DNA of 64,000 bases from Psychromonas sp. L1A2 (GTDB lineage: Bacteria; Pseudomonadota; Gammaproteobacteria; Enterobacterales; Psychromonadaceae), in NCBI RefSeq assembly GCF_009828855.1, contig NZ_WUAG01000001.1, forward strand, positions 1,240,001 to 1,304,000, written 5' to 3'. Shown one piece after another: positions 10,709-21,107 of this stretch. A program made the translations under genes and the position numbers. Below the pieces are notes generated by a model that ran no database searches, had not been told where the DNA came from, and was given only the letters and a program-made list of their open reading frames with translations. Position 1 is the stretch's first letter, and every line of letters starts with the position of its first letter.

Positions 10709-10734
10709 TTTAATACGTTTTTACGCTATACTGT

Positions 10735-10762
10735 AGCCCCTTGCTGTGCATGGGGCTTTTTT
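10735..10762 (+). terminator. Rho-independent terminator after bamB
   Basis: AGCCCC (10735-10740) pairs with GGGGCT (10752-10757), followed by TTTTTT. It lies only 24 bp upstream of der, so some readthrough into der is likely. Confidence 0.75.
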
Positions 10763-10786
10763 AGTTTTAAAGGATATACAAAATAT

Positions 10787-12262
10787 ATGTTACCAGTCAT
10801 CGCTTTAGTAGGTCGCCCTAATGTAGGTAAATCTACTCTTTTCAATCGTTTAACTCGCACCAGAGATGCGATCGTTGCCGATTTCCCCGGTTTGACGCGT
10901 GACCGTAAATATGGTCAAGCCAAAGTTGAAGAACTTGAATTTATCGTTATTGATACCGGTGGTATTGAAGGTGATGAAAAAGGCATTGATGCATTAATGG
11001 CTGAGCAATCATTGATTGCAATAGAAGAAGCCGATGCTGTGCTATTTTTAGTTGATGCGCGTGCCGGATTAACGGTTGCAGATGAAGCTATTGCATCGCA
11101 TTTACGCAAGCAAAATAAAAAAGTAATGGTTGTTGCCAACAAAACGGATGGCATTGATGCTGACTCAATGTGTGGTGAGTTTTATGCCCTTGCACTAGGT
11201 GAAGTTTTCCATATCGCCGCTGCTCACGGTAAAGGTGTGCGTCAAATGATTGATGCGGCACTAGAAGAATTCCAAGAAGAAAACCCGGTTACAGACGAAG
11301 TGGACGAATATGAATTCGCACTGGATCATGATGACGAAGACGAAGACAAAATCGCACAAGAGCAAGCGCGTTTAGCTGCTTTACCGATTAAACTTGCACT
11401 TATTGGTCGTCCGAACGTGGGTAAATCAACACTGACAAACCGTATTTTAGGTGAAGAACGTGTATTAGTATTTGATATGCCAGGCACAACACGTGACAGT
11501 GTTTATATTCCAATGGAACGTGATGGTCGTGAATATATTTTAATTGATACAGCCGGTGTTCGTAAACGTAAAAAAGTAAATGAAACGGTTGAGAAATTCT
11601 CAGTAATCAAAACGTTAAAAGCGATTGAAGATTCAAACGTAGTGCTATTAATTATCGATGCGCGCGATGGTATTTCAGATCAAGACTTAAGCCTATTAGG
11701 TTATACCTTAAACTCAGGACGTTCATTGGTTATTGCAGTGAACAAATGGGATGGTATGACTGAGTATGATAAAGAACGAGTTAAAACAGAATTAGATCGC
11801 CGTTTAGGCTTTATCGACTTTGCTAAAATTCACTTTATCTCTGCATTACATGGTACAGGTGTTGGTCATTTATTTGAATCAGTAGAAGAAGCTTACACTT
11901 CTTCAACGAAACGTATCTCAACAGCAATGCTGACACGTATTATGGGAATGGCGACAGACGACCATGAACCACCAATGGTTGGCGCTCGCCGTGTGAAATT
12001 ACGTTATGCACATGCGGGTGGCTATAATCCGCCATTAATCGTTATTCACGGTAACCAAGTTAAAAAATTAGCAGATTCTTATAAACGTTACTTAATGAAC
12101 TACTTCCGTCGTACATTAGAGATTATGGGGACGCCGATCCGCATAGAGTTTAGAGAAGGTAGTAACCCATTTGAAGGACGTCGTAACAAATTAACGCCGC
12201 ATCAAATGTATAAACGCCAACGTTTACTACGTAACTACGCTAATAGTAAAAATAAAAAGTAA
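10787..12262 (+). CDS. der: Ribosome assembly GTPase Der (EngA)
   Basis: Der has two tandem GTPase domains and matures the 50S ribosomal subunit. Both P-loops are visible as GRPNVGKST, at residue 9 and again near residue 207. They are separated by an acidic linker rich in Asp and Glu (about 165-190). A KH-like domain ends the protein at 491 residues. AAGGAT precedes the ATG. yfgJ starts 2 bp after the stop codon. Confidence 0.98.
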   Translation: MLPVIALVGRPNVGKSTLFNRLTRTRDAIVADFPGLTRDRKYGQAKVEELEFIVIDTGGIEGDEKGIDALMAEQSLIAIEEADAVLFLVDARAGLTVADEAIASHLRKQNKKVMVVANKTDGIDADSMCGEFYALALGEVFHIAAAHGKGVRQMIDAALEEFQEENPVTDEVDEYEFALDHDDEDEDKIAQEQARLAALPIKLALIGRPNVGKSTLTNRILGEERVLVFDMPGTTRDSVYIPMERDGREYILIDTAGVRKRKKVNETVEKFSVIKTLKAIEDSNVVLLIIDARDGISDQDLSLLGYTLNSGRSLVIAVNKWDGMTEYDKERVKTELDRRLGFIDFAKIHFISALHGTGVGHLFESVEEAYTSSTKRISTAMLTRIMGMATDDHEPPMVGARRVKLRYAHAGGYNPPLIVIHGNQVKKLADSYKRYLMNYFRRTLEIMGTPIRIEFREGSNPFEGRRNKLTPHQMYKRQRLLRNYANSKNKK

Positions 12263-12263
12263 T

Positions 12264-12497
12264 ATGCAATTGCTTTGTACTGATTGCCAATCAGAATTAC
12301 AACGCAGTGGTGAATTAAAACGCCACTGCGCTCATTGTGATAACGATTTCATACTTCATGTAGATTGTGCTGAATGTGCTCAACCATTACAGCGATTAAA
12401 AGCGTGCGGAGCAGTGAGTTTTTGGTGTGACCAGTGCAACGAGTTGAAAAGTAAGTCTACAGCTGTTTATCGCCTTGTTAAGCAGGATGTTGGATAG
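12264..12497 (+). CDS. yfgJ: Small zinc-ribbon protein YfgJ
   Basis: A 77-residue protein with four Cys pairs (CTDC, CAHC, CAEC, CDQC), that is two zinc ribbons, matching the DUF1407 family protein YfgJ found after der in enterobacteria. It starts immediately after der with no room for its own promoter, so it is expressed with der. Its biochemical role is not known to me. Confidence 0.85.
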   Translation: MQLLCTDCQSELQRSGELKRHCAHCDNDFILHVDCAECAQPLQRLKACGAVSFWCDQCNELKSKSTAVYRLVKQDVG

Positions 12498-12544
12498 AAG
12501 AAACCGACTTATAACTTTCTATTGCAGAGTTAACGTTATTACTG

Positions 12545-12776
12545 ATATCGATTACATTAAATAAGCGATCTAAATTTTGCGCAGGAAAAATGACTTAGTT
12601 TAAGGCGTAAATTGAAGCCTTTCGAAGATTAACTTCGTTAATCAATGAATTAACTAAAATATGTTAATTCATTAATGGTTGTTCTCTTTACGAAATTTAC
12701 AACGAAGAAATAAGTTATTTACTTATGATATAAATCCAAGAAGTAAAATAGATCAGTTAATTAGTGTGATTGGTAT
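12545..12776. repeat. MITE-like repeat, family B, copy 1
   Basis: About 232 bp, starting ATATCGATTACATTAAATA and ending GTGTGATTGGTAT, so the ends are inverted relatives (ATCGATTACA against TGTGATTGGT). Internal blocks such as TCTAAATTTTGCGC and AAGGCGTAAATTGA, and the palindromic CGAAGATTAACTTCG, recur in copies at 50758-50966 and 54449-54610. No open frame. Confidence 0.7.
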
Positions 12777-12782
12777 AATATA

Positions 12783-12810
12783 AAAAAGAAGTGATTTATC
12801 ACTCCTTTTT
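12783..12810. terminator. Bidirectional terminator between yfgJ and dolP
   Basis: AAAAAGAAGTGAT pairs with ATCACTCCTTTTT around a tiny loop with one mismatch. A run of A before and T after allows use on both strands, fitting the convergent genes on either side. Confidence 0.65.
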
Positions 12811-12917
12811 TATATCTTGTTACTTTTTGTACCTTGTTGAACGCCATCTTTAATGTTTAATCTGATACTTTTCTGTTGCTTGTTATTTCACAGAGAGTCC
12901 GACAGATTAGTTTTATT

Positions 12918-13511
12918 TTATGAAGCTGTACTTTTAGCTGGGATTATTTCAAATACTCTAATGACTTGTTGAACACCTTCAACATTACTGGTTACCTCGG
13001 TCGCAAAATCAGACATCTCTTGTGTCACTTGACCAATTAAAAAGACCTCTCCATTCTCCGTAACGACTTTAATCTTTAAAGGATTAATTTTGTCATGGCT
13101 CGTTAATTTACTTTTTACTTTAGTGGTTAACCAACTATCTTTAGTTTTTTGAATAAGACCAATCGGCTGGTTAATACGTAATTGATTATAAACACCGACC
13201 ACGCCCGGTACATTATTTAACTCGTTTTCAATCTCATTACTATTAGCTTGCGTATCAACTTGGCCAATTAATAATAAGTAACTATTATTAGCGATGATAT
13301 TAATACGAATATTGTCGTTATAAGCTTTTGAAGCAATCACTGCATCAATCGCTTTTTCAGACAGGTCATCATCTTTTACTAATTGCGAAATACTACGTTC
13401 GTCGCTACTTACCGCTACCGCAGTGCCTGCCGCTACAATAAGGCCGCCTGCACAACCTTGCAACATAAAGGCAGCTAATAAAATTGAAAATAGATAAGGC
13501 TTGAATGTCAT
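12918..13511 (-). CDS. dolP: Outer-membrane BON-domain lipoprotein DolP (YraP)
   Basis: DolP is an outer-membrane lipoprotein with two BON domains that supports envelope integrity and BAM function. The signal peptide ends in lipobox LQGC with lipidation at Cys20. Two BON domains follow (about residues 45-115 and 120-190), each with the typical GxV pattern (LLLIGQVDTQANSNEIE; VFLIGQVTQEMSDFATE). It starts 8 bp after diaA, last in the lpoA-yraN-diaA-dolP operon. Confidence 0.95.
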   Translation of the reverse strand: MTFKPYLFSILLAAFMLQGCAGGLIVAAGTAVAVSSDERSISQLVKDDDLSEKAIDAVIASKAYNDNIRINIIANNSYLLLIGQVDTQANSNEIENELNNVPGVVGVYNQLRINQPIGLIQKTKDSWLTTKVKSKLTSHDKINPLKIKVVTENGEVFLIGQVTQEMSDFATEVTSNVEGVQQVIRVFEIIPAKSTAS

Positions 13512-13519
13512 AATGTATC

Positions 13520-14107
13520 CTAATACTGTGGAAATAATTGTTGATCGATGAGGTCACTTAAACAGTTTACTACTAACATGTGAATCTCTTCAATTCGTGC
13601 CCCTTTATCACTTGGCGCTCGAATCTCAATGTCATCCGCACCTAATAAACCGGCAATTTCACCACCATCAACTCCCGTCATCGCAATAATATGAATATTC
13701 TTACTTAATGCGGTTTCTACTGCTTTTACCATATTACGGCTATTACCACCGTGACTGATAGTAATTAATACATCACCCGGTTGTGCTAATGCTGAAATTT
13801 GACGAGCATAAATTTGATCAAAATGGCTATCACTGGCAATTGCTGACACTAATGATGAATCAGAAGTGATCGCAATAGCAGGTAAAGCAGGGCGATCTGT
13901 TTCATACTTATTCAATAAATGTGAAGCAAAAATTTGTGCTAGCCCTGCAGCACCACCATTACCGCAAATAAGTAGCTTGTGGCCGTTGATTAAACAATCT
14001 TTAAGTAAAAGAGCGGCTGCTTCTATTTGCTCTGGCAGTGCTTCTGCTGCAACAATCTTAGTTTGAATGCTCTCTGCGAAGTGAGCTTGAATTTTTTCAT
14101 TAATCAT
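13520..14107 (-). CDS. diaA: DnaA initiator-associating protein DiaA
   Basis: DiaA is a SIS-domain protein that binds DnaA and promotes its assembly at oriC. From the ATG at 14107 the protein is 195 residues, MINEKIQAHFAESIQTKI, nearly identical in layout to E. coli DiaA; a longer frame from 14143 would add 12 residues overlapping yraN. The C-terminal IRAPSDKGARIEEIHML and the NCLSDLID ending are family hallmarks. Its position between yraN and dolP argues for DiaA rather than the related GmhA. Confidence 0.93.
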   Translation of the reverse strand: MINEKIQAHFAESIQTKIVAAEALPEQIEAAALLLKDCLINGHKLLICGNGGAAGLAQIFASHLLNKYETDRPALPAIAITSDSSLVSAIASDSHFDQIYARQISALAQPGDVLITISHGGNSRNMVKAVETALSKNIHIIAMTGVDGGEIAGLLGADDIEIRAPSDKGARIEEIHMLVVNCLSDLIDQQLFPQY

Positions 14108-14115
14108 GTGACTTG

Positions 14116-14484
14116 CTACTCTTGAAATGCATCTTGTATCCATTGTGGCTGTGTTGTTTTTTCGCTGATTGCAACGACATCAAAACGGCAATAGGGCTCA
14201 TTATCTAATTGTGATAAATAATGCTTTGCCGTTTTAATTAATTTTTTTTGTTTTTGTAGTGTAACTGATGCTGTTGCACCACCATAGTTTTGATTCTTGC
14301 GGTATCTTACTTCAATAAACACTAAAGTGTCATTATCAGACATGATTAAATCTATTTCACCATACCGACAATAAAAATTTTGACAGACAAGCAACAAACC
14401 TTGCGCCTTTAAAAACGCTAAAGCTTGTTGCTCATATTGAACACCAATGGAATTACTGGCTTGAAATAGACGAGGTAGCTTCAA
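14116..14484 (-). CDS. yraN: UPF0102 family protein YraN
   Basis: A 122-residue protein of the YraN/UPF0102 family, which has a restriction-endonuclease-like fold. The conserved core is visible: RYGEIDLIMSDNDTLVFIEVRYR, with Glu, Asp and ExR residues in a PD-(D/E)XK-like arrangement. The N-terminus overlaps the end of lpoA by 32 bp, an arrangement common for this pair. Its cellular function is unsettled. Confidence 0.9.
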   Translation of the reverse strand: MKLPRLFQASNSIGVQYEQQALAFLKAQGLLLVCQNFYCRYGEIDLIMSDNDTLVFIEVRYRKNQNYGGATASVTLQKQKKLIKTAKHYLSQLDNEPYCRFDVVAISEKTTQPQWIQDAFQE

Positions 14485-16498
14485 CTAAATTGCCATCCTG
14501 GAAGGTTGCCCAACTTAACTTACTTTTGATCGTATTACGTGCATCTAATGTTATTTCACCCACTAAACCTTGGAATTTATAACCTTCAACCACTTCTAAA
14601 AGTTTTAACTGTTCAATTAAGCTGTAACTGTCATTACCTAACGCAAATAAACGCAATGTGCTAAGACGTTGTTGCGGCCATGCCGCTTGTACTTTTTCAT
14701 TCATTTTAGTTTTATCTTCGAGTAAAAAAGCAACATCTGAGAAAGTGACACCCGTTAACTCTTTATCCTGTGTATTAGTAAAGTCTTTTACATGGCTACG
14801 TGAGCTTGCATATAAAGGAATTTCTTTTGCAAATGGGCTAATAGCAACTGACATAAATGGTTTAATGAACATTAATTGTTTACGTTTGCTAATGATATAA
14901 ATGGCATCAACATCGGCACGACTTCTTACTTCTTGCTCTAACTTTCTGCCTAACACTGTTTGCATTTGATGGTTACGTTCTTTACTTTTGTCTGTTTGTA
15001 ACGCTTCAGCAAGGAATTTTCCATAATCAGTATCTTTAGAGAAAAAGTGTGTTTCAGCAGGGTATAGCTCAAGACCATTACCCGATGCTTGTTGTGAACG
15101 ACTCAGTTCTTTCCAACGCGCTTCAAAAGCAGTAGATGTTCTGCGGCCAAAGTCTGAGTTAGGTGCAAATATTAGAGGTTTTGTATGTTTGTCTTGGAAA
15201 ATCATTTCAGCAGCTTGTTCAGCTTCACCTTCCGGTGAAAGTGGGAATGCATAATGAATCGATGACGTTGCACTACCATCTTTAGTCGGGAAACTATTTA
15301 ACGCTAACACAGGAATATCTCCTACTAACGGTAAAAATGCTTTTAAATTAGGTTTCAATAAAGGACCAATAACAAAGTCTATTTTCTGATTATGAAGTTG
15401 ATCTGCAATTTCTTGCATGGTCATCGTATTCGTATCAAGGAATAAAATATGAGGTGGGGCAGTAATAAAATCTCTATCTATTATTCTGCTACTAGCAGCT
15501 TGACTACCGTCTTGTACATCACCATCAATAGTAATAAAGCTTGCGTTACCTGAACCGTTCGCTTGTTCTGCTTGTAACTGTTTCTTTGCTTCTGCTTGGT
15601 TATAAAACGCATAACTAATACCGTATTGTATTGCTTGAGCTGGTTTTTTGAATCGACCCGTTAAAGGTAACAATACTGCAATTTTAGAAGGTTGGTACGG
15701 CGTCGCCTCAGCAAGGTTAAGTAATTGTGACGGCATATATTTTAATACAGGGTGAGTTGGATAAAGTAACTTCCAAGCATCCACACCACGTATCAACTGG
15801 TTAGTGCGTAATTGATAACGGTGATAAACATTCGCAAGTGCATACCAGCCTTGTTTAAAGTTATCGGCACCAGGTGTTGAAGATACTTTTTCAAAACTAC
15901 TCAACACGCTTGAATCTAACATGTTCAACTGCGTTAACAGTAGGTCATTGTATTGTTGTCTTTGCTCATCACTTTTTAATAAAGGCGTTAACATAAATAA
16001 AGTATCAACGGCTGCTTGAGGTTCTTTTTTACGAACATGCAGATCCGTCTTTAATTTTAGATAATGTAACTTAGCCTGATCAGACAACACATTCATATCA
16101 ATACTTTTAACAGAAACCATAGTCTTATCTAATTGGTTTTGGGCGTATTGGTTATCAGCTATTAATAAAATAAGATGATTTTTTTGCTGAGCATTTAAGG
16201 TTTTGTTTTGTAAGTATTCAATTACTGAATCTGCTAGAACATATTTACTTTCCTTAGTGAGCGCTTGTACCGCTGCTAATTGCCATTCAGTATTTTTAGG
16301 CTCTTTCACGACTTCTGCTTGCTGTAATAAATATTCAGCTGTTTCATAAAAGTCAGTAAAAAGAGTCGGAGCATTTTTCTTATCTTGTCCTAATCCAGAA
16401 CAAGCGGAAATAAGCAGAATGCTCACCGCCATGAAAGAAAGATGTACAGCTCGTTTAGATATATTTGCAATGGTCAAATTTTTGTCCTTTTTAATCAA
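14453..16498 (-). CDS. lpoA: Penicillin-binding protein activator LpoA
   Basis: LpoA is an outer-membrane lipoprotein that reaches through the periplasm to activate PBP1a. 681 residues, with lipobox LISAC and lipidation at Cys33. The N-terminal half is TPR-like helices. The C-terminal half, from about residue 270 (KIAVLLPLTGRFKKPAQAIQ), is the periplasmic-binding-protein-like domain. It is divergent from rsmI, with the shared promoter gap at 16499-16596, and leads the yraN-diaA-dolP operon. Confidence 0.96.
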   Translation of the reverse strand: MIKKDKNLTIANISKRAVHLSFMAVSILLISACSGLGQDKKNAPTLFTDFYETAEYLLQQAEVVKEPKNTEWQLAAVQALTKESKYVLADSVIEYLQNKTLNAQQKNHLILLIADNQYAQNQLDKTMVSVKSIDMNVLSDQAKLHYLKLKTDLHVRKKEPQAAVDTLFMLTPLLKSDEQRQQYNDLLLTQLNMLDSSVLSSFEKVSSTPGADNFKQGWYALANVYHRYQLRTNQLIRGVDAWKLLYPTHPVLKYMPSQLLNLAEATPYQPSKIAVLLPLTGRFKKPAQAIQYGISYAFYNQAEAKKQLQAEQANGSGNASFITIDGDVQDGSQAASSRIIDRDFITAPPHILFLDTNTMTMQEIADQLHNQKIDFVIGPLLKPNLKAFLPLVGDIPVLALNSFPTKDGSATSSIHYAFPLSPEGEAEQAAEMIFQDKHTKPLIFAPNSDFGRRTSTAFEARWKELSRSQQASGNGLELYPAETHFFSKDTDYGKFLAEALQTDKSKERNHQMQTVLGRKLEQEVRSRADVDAIYIISKRKQLMFIKPFMSVAISPFAKEIPLYASSRSHVKDFTNTQDKELTGVTFSDVAFLLEDKTKMNEKVQAAWPQQRLSTLRLFALGNDSYSLIEQLKLLEVVEGYKFQGLVGEITLDARNTIKSKLSWATFQDGNLVEATSSISSQ

Positions 16499-16596
16499 AC
16501 TAATTCAAGATAAGTTTTCAGATAGGTATCAAGATACCTATAGTGTAATATTGCAGACCTAGTTAAACAATCCTTAACACTTTAATAGAGTCAAAT

Positions 16597-17457
16597 ATGT
16601 CTGAAAAAAATCAATTAAATAACGAAGTAAGTGCAAAATTGTATATTGTCGCCACTCCTTTGGGCAATATCGGCGATATTACTTACCGTGCCGTCGAAAT
16701 ATTAAAAAACGTCGATTTAATTGCAGCAGAAGATACTCGACATAGTGGTAAATTATTAAGCTACTATCAAATCAGTAAACCAACTTTCCCTCTTCATGAT
16801 CATAATGAGCGTCAACGTGGCAGCGTATTGATTGAAAAAATCAAAGCTGGGCAATCTGTTGCACTGATCTCAGACGCGGGGACGCCATTAATTAGTGACC
16901 CCGGTTATCATTTAGTCAATGAATGTCGTGAAGCAGGTGTTGATGTTGTTCCTGTACCAGGTGCTTGTGCAGCAATTACCGCTCTTTCAGCTGCTGGTTT
17001 ACCATCAGACCGTTTTTCTTTCGAAGGGTTCTTACCAGTGAAAGAAAAAGCTAAAACAGAAAAATTGACTGCATTAGCGGAAGAAACACAAACCATGATT
17101 TTTTACGAATCTCCTCGTCGTATGCAAGATACGGTAAAACATATAATTAATATCATGGGCGCGGATAGAAAGTTAGTCGTTGCGCGTGAACTCACTAAAT
17201 TATTTGAATCATATTACGTATTACCAGCTGGCGAAATGTTGGAGTGGTTAGAACAAGACACCAATCATTGCCGTGGTGAATTTGTATTAATGGTGGGAGG
17301 GGCAAGTAAAAATGAAGACGCTTTATCAGTAGAAGCGATTAAAACGCTGACATTATTGAAAAAAGAGTTACCTCTTAAGAAAGCCGCAGCGATAACTGCT
17401 GAAATACATCATCTTAAGAAAAACGACTTATATAAATGGGGCCTAGAAAACTTATAA
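16597..17457 (+). CDS. rsmI: 16S rRNA cytidine-2'-O-methyltransferase RsmI
   Basis: RsmI 2'-O-methylates C1402 of 16S rRNA. 286 residues. Tetrapyrrole-methylase fold: LYIVATPLGNIGDITYRA at the N-terminus, AAEDTRHSGKLL, and the SAM-binding loop ISDAGTPLISDPG. Divergent from lpoA as in E. coli. rnpB follows directly on the same strand. Confidence 0.97.
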   Translation: MSEKNQLNNEVSAKLYIVATPLGNIGDITYRAVEILKNVDLIAAEDTRHSGKLLSYYQISKPTFPLHDHNERQRGSVLIEKIKAGQSVALISDAGTPLISDPGYHLVNECREAGVDVVPVPGACAAITALSAAGLPSDRFSFEGFLPVKEKAKTEKLTALAEETQTMIFYESPRRMQDTVKHIINIMGADRKLVVARELTKLFESYYVLPAGEMLEWLEQDTNHCRGEFVLMVGGASKNEDALSVEAIKTLTLLKKELPLKKAAAITAEIHHLKKNDLYKWGLENL

Positions 17458-17484
17458 TTCTTTTCTCGTATCACTGCAAAGCGC

Positions 17485-17512
17485 TTGTTATCTATAATGG
17501 TTTCCGTATAAT
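17485..17512 (+). promoter_or_regulatory. Sigma-70 promoter of rnpB
   Basis: TTGTTA (17485-17490) and TATAAT (17507-17512) are separated by 16 bp. The -10 box ends 8 bp before the predicted 5' end of the RNA at 17520, followed by a GC-rich start region typical of stable RNA promoters. Confidence 0.75.
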
Positions 17513-17519
17513 CCGCCGC

Positions 17520-17889
<370 letters not shown>

Positions 17890-17902
17890 AAACCTTTGAT
17901 TT

Positions 17903-17933
17903 ACAAGGTCTCGTAGCTAATGCGAGGCCTTGT
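17903..17933. other. Hairpin at the island's left edge
   Basis: ACAAGGTCTCG (17903-17913) pairs with CGAGGCCTTGT (17923-17933) with one G:T pair. There is no T-run after it, so it is unlikely to be an efficient terminator, and it overlaps the integrase start. Confidence 0.45.
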
Positions 17934-19449
17934 GAAACAAACTGTGCAACAATCTGTGTTACAAAAAATTCCCCATACTTATCAACGTAATGGTATGTAT
18001 TACTTCTGCTATCGCGTACCTAAAGTTATCAGAATATTTTATTCATTCCCTTCTATGATTCGACAGAGCCTCCACACTCGCTCAGCAATTATTGCTTCTT
18101 CTATGGTGAATTCTTTCGTTTCTGCATTTAATGAAATCAAGGTGCATTGCGTGACCAAGAAAATAAAAAAAAATATTAAACAGGAATTTATATCTATCCC
18201 TACTTTTTTGGGTGATCTAATAATTGATCAGGGAAATGGAGATATTGAAGCTGAAAAAATTGCTGCGAAAGAGATTCTTAAAGATAATCCTCACCTTACC
18301 GATCCCGATAGTGCAAGAAAATTGGCTGAGATTCAGACTAAACTAGTTACGAATGAAAATGATGCTTCTTTAAATAAAAAAATTAAACAGAAAAAAAACT
18401 TTAAACCAACCATTAAAGATATGTACCAAAAGTGGGAGGCTTCATGGGACGAACAGGGCTTAATCGCTAAAGAGCAAGAGAACCATAGACGAAATATGGC
18501 AATCTTGTTGTACTTACATGGTGATAAACAACCGGACTCAATAACTCCAAAACAAGCAGATGAAGTTTTATCAATCGCTAAGCGTATGCCAAGAAGTAAT
18601 ATGAAGCCATATAATAGTATGGTTAAGTCCTCTTTTAGCAGAGAGCTTAGAGAAGAGGGATACATCCAAAGAATAAAAATGGTGCTTAATAATGAGGTTC
18701 CGGAAACAGATCGAGTAGCCAATTTTTCACCTGTTTTAAAATCCTGCCAAGGCTTTTATAGTTGGATGGCTTCAAAATATATTGTAAATGATAAACCATT
18801 TAATGAACGACGAATTAAGAGTTCAAAAAAGAACAAAAGAGGGGCATTTACGGTATCAGAATTACAGCGAATAGTTGATTTTAGTTCCCAACAAACAGAT
18901 GCAAATAAAAAGTTTATTCCACTGATCATGGCTTATACCGGAATGCGTAACTCCGAAATCCAAGAACTAGAACGGAGTCAGTTTAAGGTTTGTGAAGATA
19001 GTGGCTTATTTCATATCCAAGTAGGGATCACCACTTCAGAAGTTGGTAAAGCAAAAACTGAGGCAGGTATTAGACGTGTTCCTTTAGCGCAACCCTTGAT
19101 AGATTTGGGCCTTATGGAATACATTAATTCATTTTCACAGCCTAATGAGCGAGTTTTCTCTGTGCCTAATAAATGGTTAACAAGGTACTATGGAAATACA
19201 CTTAAAAAAGCATGTCAATTACCTGAAATTGATAGTTCTGGGCATATGTTATCAATGTACTCTACCAGACATAGCGTTGTTTCGTTTATTCGCTCGCAAG
19301 GTGCTAATGAAGCAATATCTACGGCAATTGTCGGGCATGAGAGCGGGTCTTCTGTACATGATGGCTATACAAAACGAGCGTTATTCCCACTGAATGAACT
19401 TAAATCATATGTAGATGGATTACCGTGGGTGATTAACTCGTCAAACTAA
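17920..19449 (+). CDS. Tyrosine integrase of the rnpB island
   Basis: A 509-residue tyrosine recombinase, likely responsible for integration and excision of the island. The N-terminal segment (YQRNGMYYFCYRVPKVIR) resembles the DUF6538-type domain of island integrases. Catalytic residues are visible: Arg343 in AYTGMRNSEIQEL, Arg450 in MYSTRHS with Tyr447 at the usual HxxR histidine position, His473 in VGHE and the nucleophile Tyr483 in DGYTK. Start is uncertain: the ATG at 17920 lies inside a hairpin and a GTG at 17932 is also possible. It starts 31 bp after attL with no clear promoter of its own. Confidence 0.92.
   Translation: MRGLVKQTVQQSVLQKIPHTYQRNGMYYFCYRVPKVIRIFYSFPSMIRQSLHTRSAIIASSMVNSFVSAFNEIKVHCVTKKIKKNIKQEFISIPTFLGDLIIDQGNGDIEAEKIAAKEILKDNPHLTDPDSARKLAEIQTKLVTNENDASLNKKIKQKKNFKPTIKDMYQKWEASWDEQGLIAKEQENHRRNMAILLYLHGDKQPDSITPKQADEVLSIAKRMPRSNMKPYNSMVKSSFSRELREEGYIQRIKMVLNNEVPETDRVANFSPVLKSCQGFYSWMASKYIVNDKPFNERRIKSSKKNKRGAFTVSELQRIVDFSSQQTDANKKFIPLIMAYTGMRNSEIQELERSQFKVCEDSGLFHIQVGITTSEVGKAKTEAGIRRVPLAQPLIDLGLMEYINSFSQPNERVFSVPNKWLTRYYGNTLKKACQLPEIDSSGHMLSMYSTRHSVVSFIRSQGANEAISTAIVGHESGSSVHDGYTKRALFPLNELKSYVDGLPWVINSSN
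17930..17964. repeat. Integrase arm-type repeats next to attL
   Basis: Three direct copies of TGTGNNACAA spaced 11-12 bp: TTGTGAAACAAACTGTGC, then GTGCAACAA and TCTGTGTTACAA. The same motif pair occurs near attR at 31769-31790, as expected for arm-type integrase binding sites. Confidence 0.55.
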
Positions 19450-19769
19450 GCCCTCAATTTATTGACTCTATTTTTAAATAAGTCCCTTTAGAAGTGATGA
19501 AACCGGTAAATATTTGTGCCGGTTTATCAAAGCCGCTAAAAGCCCTTTCTCAATAATATCGAAGCATTTTTTAGATAGTAATCGTATTGATACCAAAATC
19601 GTTACACGCTTACTGTTAATAGTAAAATTTTAGCTACCTAAAGATAGAACTATAATCCAACACAAATACCACTAAGAGCTTACTTAAGTTATTGATAGAA
19701 AAGGGTTATTTGACTTTCATTTGATTTTGTTTTTAAATGCTAACTTCACTAATGGAGGGGTAAATAGCT
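19450..19769. other. Intergenic region integrase to GIY-YIG gene
   Basis: No gene seen. A short inverted repeat AAACCGG/CCGGTTT (19500-19525) lies after the integrase but lacks a T-run. Confidence 0.5.
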
Positions 19770-21107
19770 ATGAAGTTAAAAAGCATTAAGTATGAAGGCA
19801 AAGAATGGGATGATTATAAAGAGTTAGTTGCCCATTCTAATCGACGTAAGCAAAGCTATAAGCAAATAACCTGCGCACAATTCGATGCTAAATGGAGAAA
19901 GTGGCAAATAAACAACTCTGATCTTGAGCCTACAGATGAACTTATATCTGCTTGGTTAACACCCCGTGCAGCAGCTAGTTCTCTTTCTTACAAAGGTATT
20001 CGATACAACGGCCCAAGCGCTCTGTATGAGGCTAATATAGAGATTGCCAATATTGGCTTTAAAGCATTTCACCTTAATCTAAGAAGTAACCTAACTGATA
20101 TAGACGACGATTTTATTACTGCATGTTTAAAAGGAACAAGGGTCGTTAGTAATGAAGGGACTCGGATTTCAAAGTATCGTAAAATTTGGCAAGATAAAGA
20201 AGAGCCAAAAGTAAAATGGCCTATGGTTAGTCAACGGATAACCAATCACCGAAAGGTCTTTGGTCGTGAACCTACGAAACAAGGTGTGGAAGATTATTGT
20301 GTTAGGCAGGATGCTCAATGGCTTGATGAAGGTAGCCCAAACTTTGGGCTCAGTAGAAAAAAATTCTTTGAGTCTCTTACAGCCATCCAATTTAAATGCT
20401 CGTTTAAATCATGGAAAAGAAAAATTAGACGTCATCTTAAATTAACTGAGTCCATAAATGAGGATCTAGCCATAAAACTTGCTGAGATACCTTTTAATAT
20501 AGATTGCGTTGTCGGTATCCTTTATGAAGTAACAAACTCCGTTAACGACAAAAAGTACATTGGTATTACTACACAGACATTAGAGGAACGTAAACGTGGG
20601 CACTTTAGGCAAGCTATTCGTAAAAGCCATTCCTCTGGTTCACTTCAAGAGGCTATTATCCAATTCGGTAAAGGTAGTTTTATATTCAATGAAGTTGGCA
20701 AATTTAACTCTCTTGATGAGTTAGAAAATGCGGAAATACAACGAATAAGAAAAGAGAATACTCTTTCACCGTATGGTTACAATCTAGACCCTGGTGGTAA
20801 AGGTGTAAATGGATTTTCTAATCCAATGTTTTACCGAGGTGTAGCTTACAAGAACCTTTCATCATTAGCTGAAATACTTAATTTAAACCTTAAGCGAATT
20901 GAGAGTAGATTGCGCCTTAGGTGGACTTTAAAAGAGGCAATCGTAGTACCCAAAGGTATGTACTTAAAAACATATCGAAATGGCCATAAAATTCCATTAA
21001 AAATAAAAGCTATGAATGCCGGTATCCCATACAAAAAAGTCCATGAACGGATGAGCGCAGGGTGGACTGAAAATGAAGCTCTTGAAAAAGAGCCTCGATG
21101 CTACTGA
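19770..21107 (+). CDS. GIY-YIG endonuclease with repeated DNA-binding modules, split by an in-frame TGA
   Basis: A 445-residue protein resembling GIY-YIG homing-type endonucleases. The catalytic domain starts near residue 248 (VGILYEVTNSVNDKKYIGIT, then TLEERKRGHF with the conserved Arg) and runs to YGYNLDPGGKG. Both sides carry NUMOD-like modules; those at the C-terminus end in similar signatures (RLRLRWTLKEAI, RMSAGWTENEAL). The TGA at 21105-21107 is followed in the same frame by 46 more codons to a TAA at 21246-21248, encoding another module ending RLKLKWPIDKIF. So the gene seems truncated by a nonsense codon. AGGGG lies upstream of the ATG. Confidence 0.75.
   Translation: MKLKSIKYEGKEWDDYKELVAHSNRRKQSYKQITCAQFDAKWRKWQINNSDLEPTDELISAWLTPRAAASSLSYKGIRYNGPSALYEANIEIANIGFKAFHLNLRSNLTDIDDDFITACLKGTRVVSNEGTRISKYRKIWQDKEEPKVKWPMVSQRITNHRKVFGREPTKQGVEDYCVRQDAQWLDEGSPNFGLSRKKFFESLTAIQFKCSFKSWKRKIRRHLKLTESINEDLAIKLAEIPFNIDCVVGILYEVTNSVNDKKYIGITTQTLEERKRGHFRQAIRKSHSSGSLQEAIIQFGKGSFIFNEVGKFNSLDELENAEIQRIRKENTLSPYGYNLDPGGKGVNGFSNPMFYRGVAYKNLSSLAEILNLNLKRIESRLRLRWTLKEAIVVPKGMYLKTYRNGHKIPLKIKAMNAGIPYKKVHERMSAGWTENEALEKEPRCY

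Larger units (their letters stand above)
12498..12917. other. Intergenic region yfgJ-dolP
   Basis: No gene is seen. It contains family B repeat copy 1 (12545-12776) and a hairpin with T-runs (12783-12810) between the convergent yfgJ and dolP genes. Confidence 0.7.
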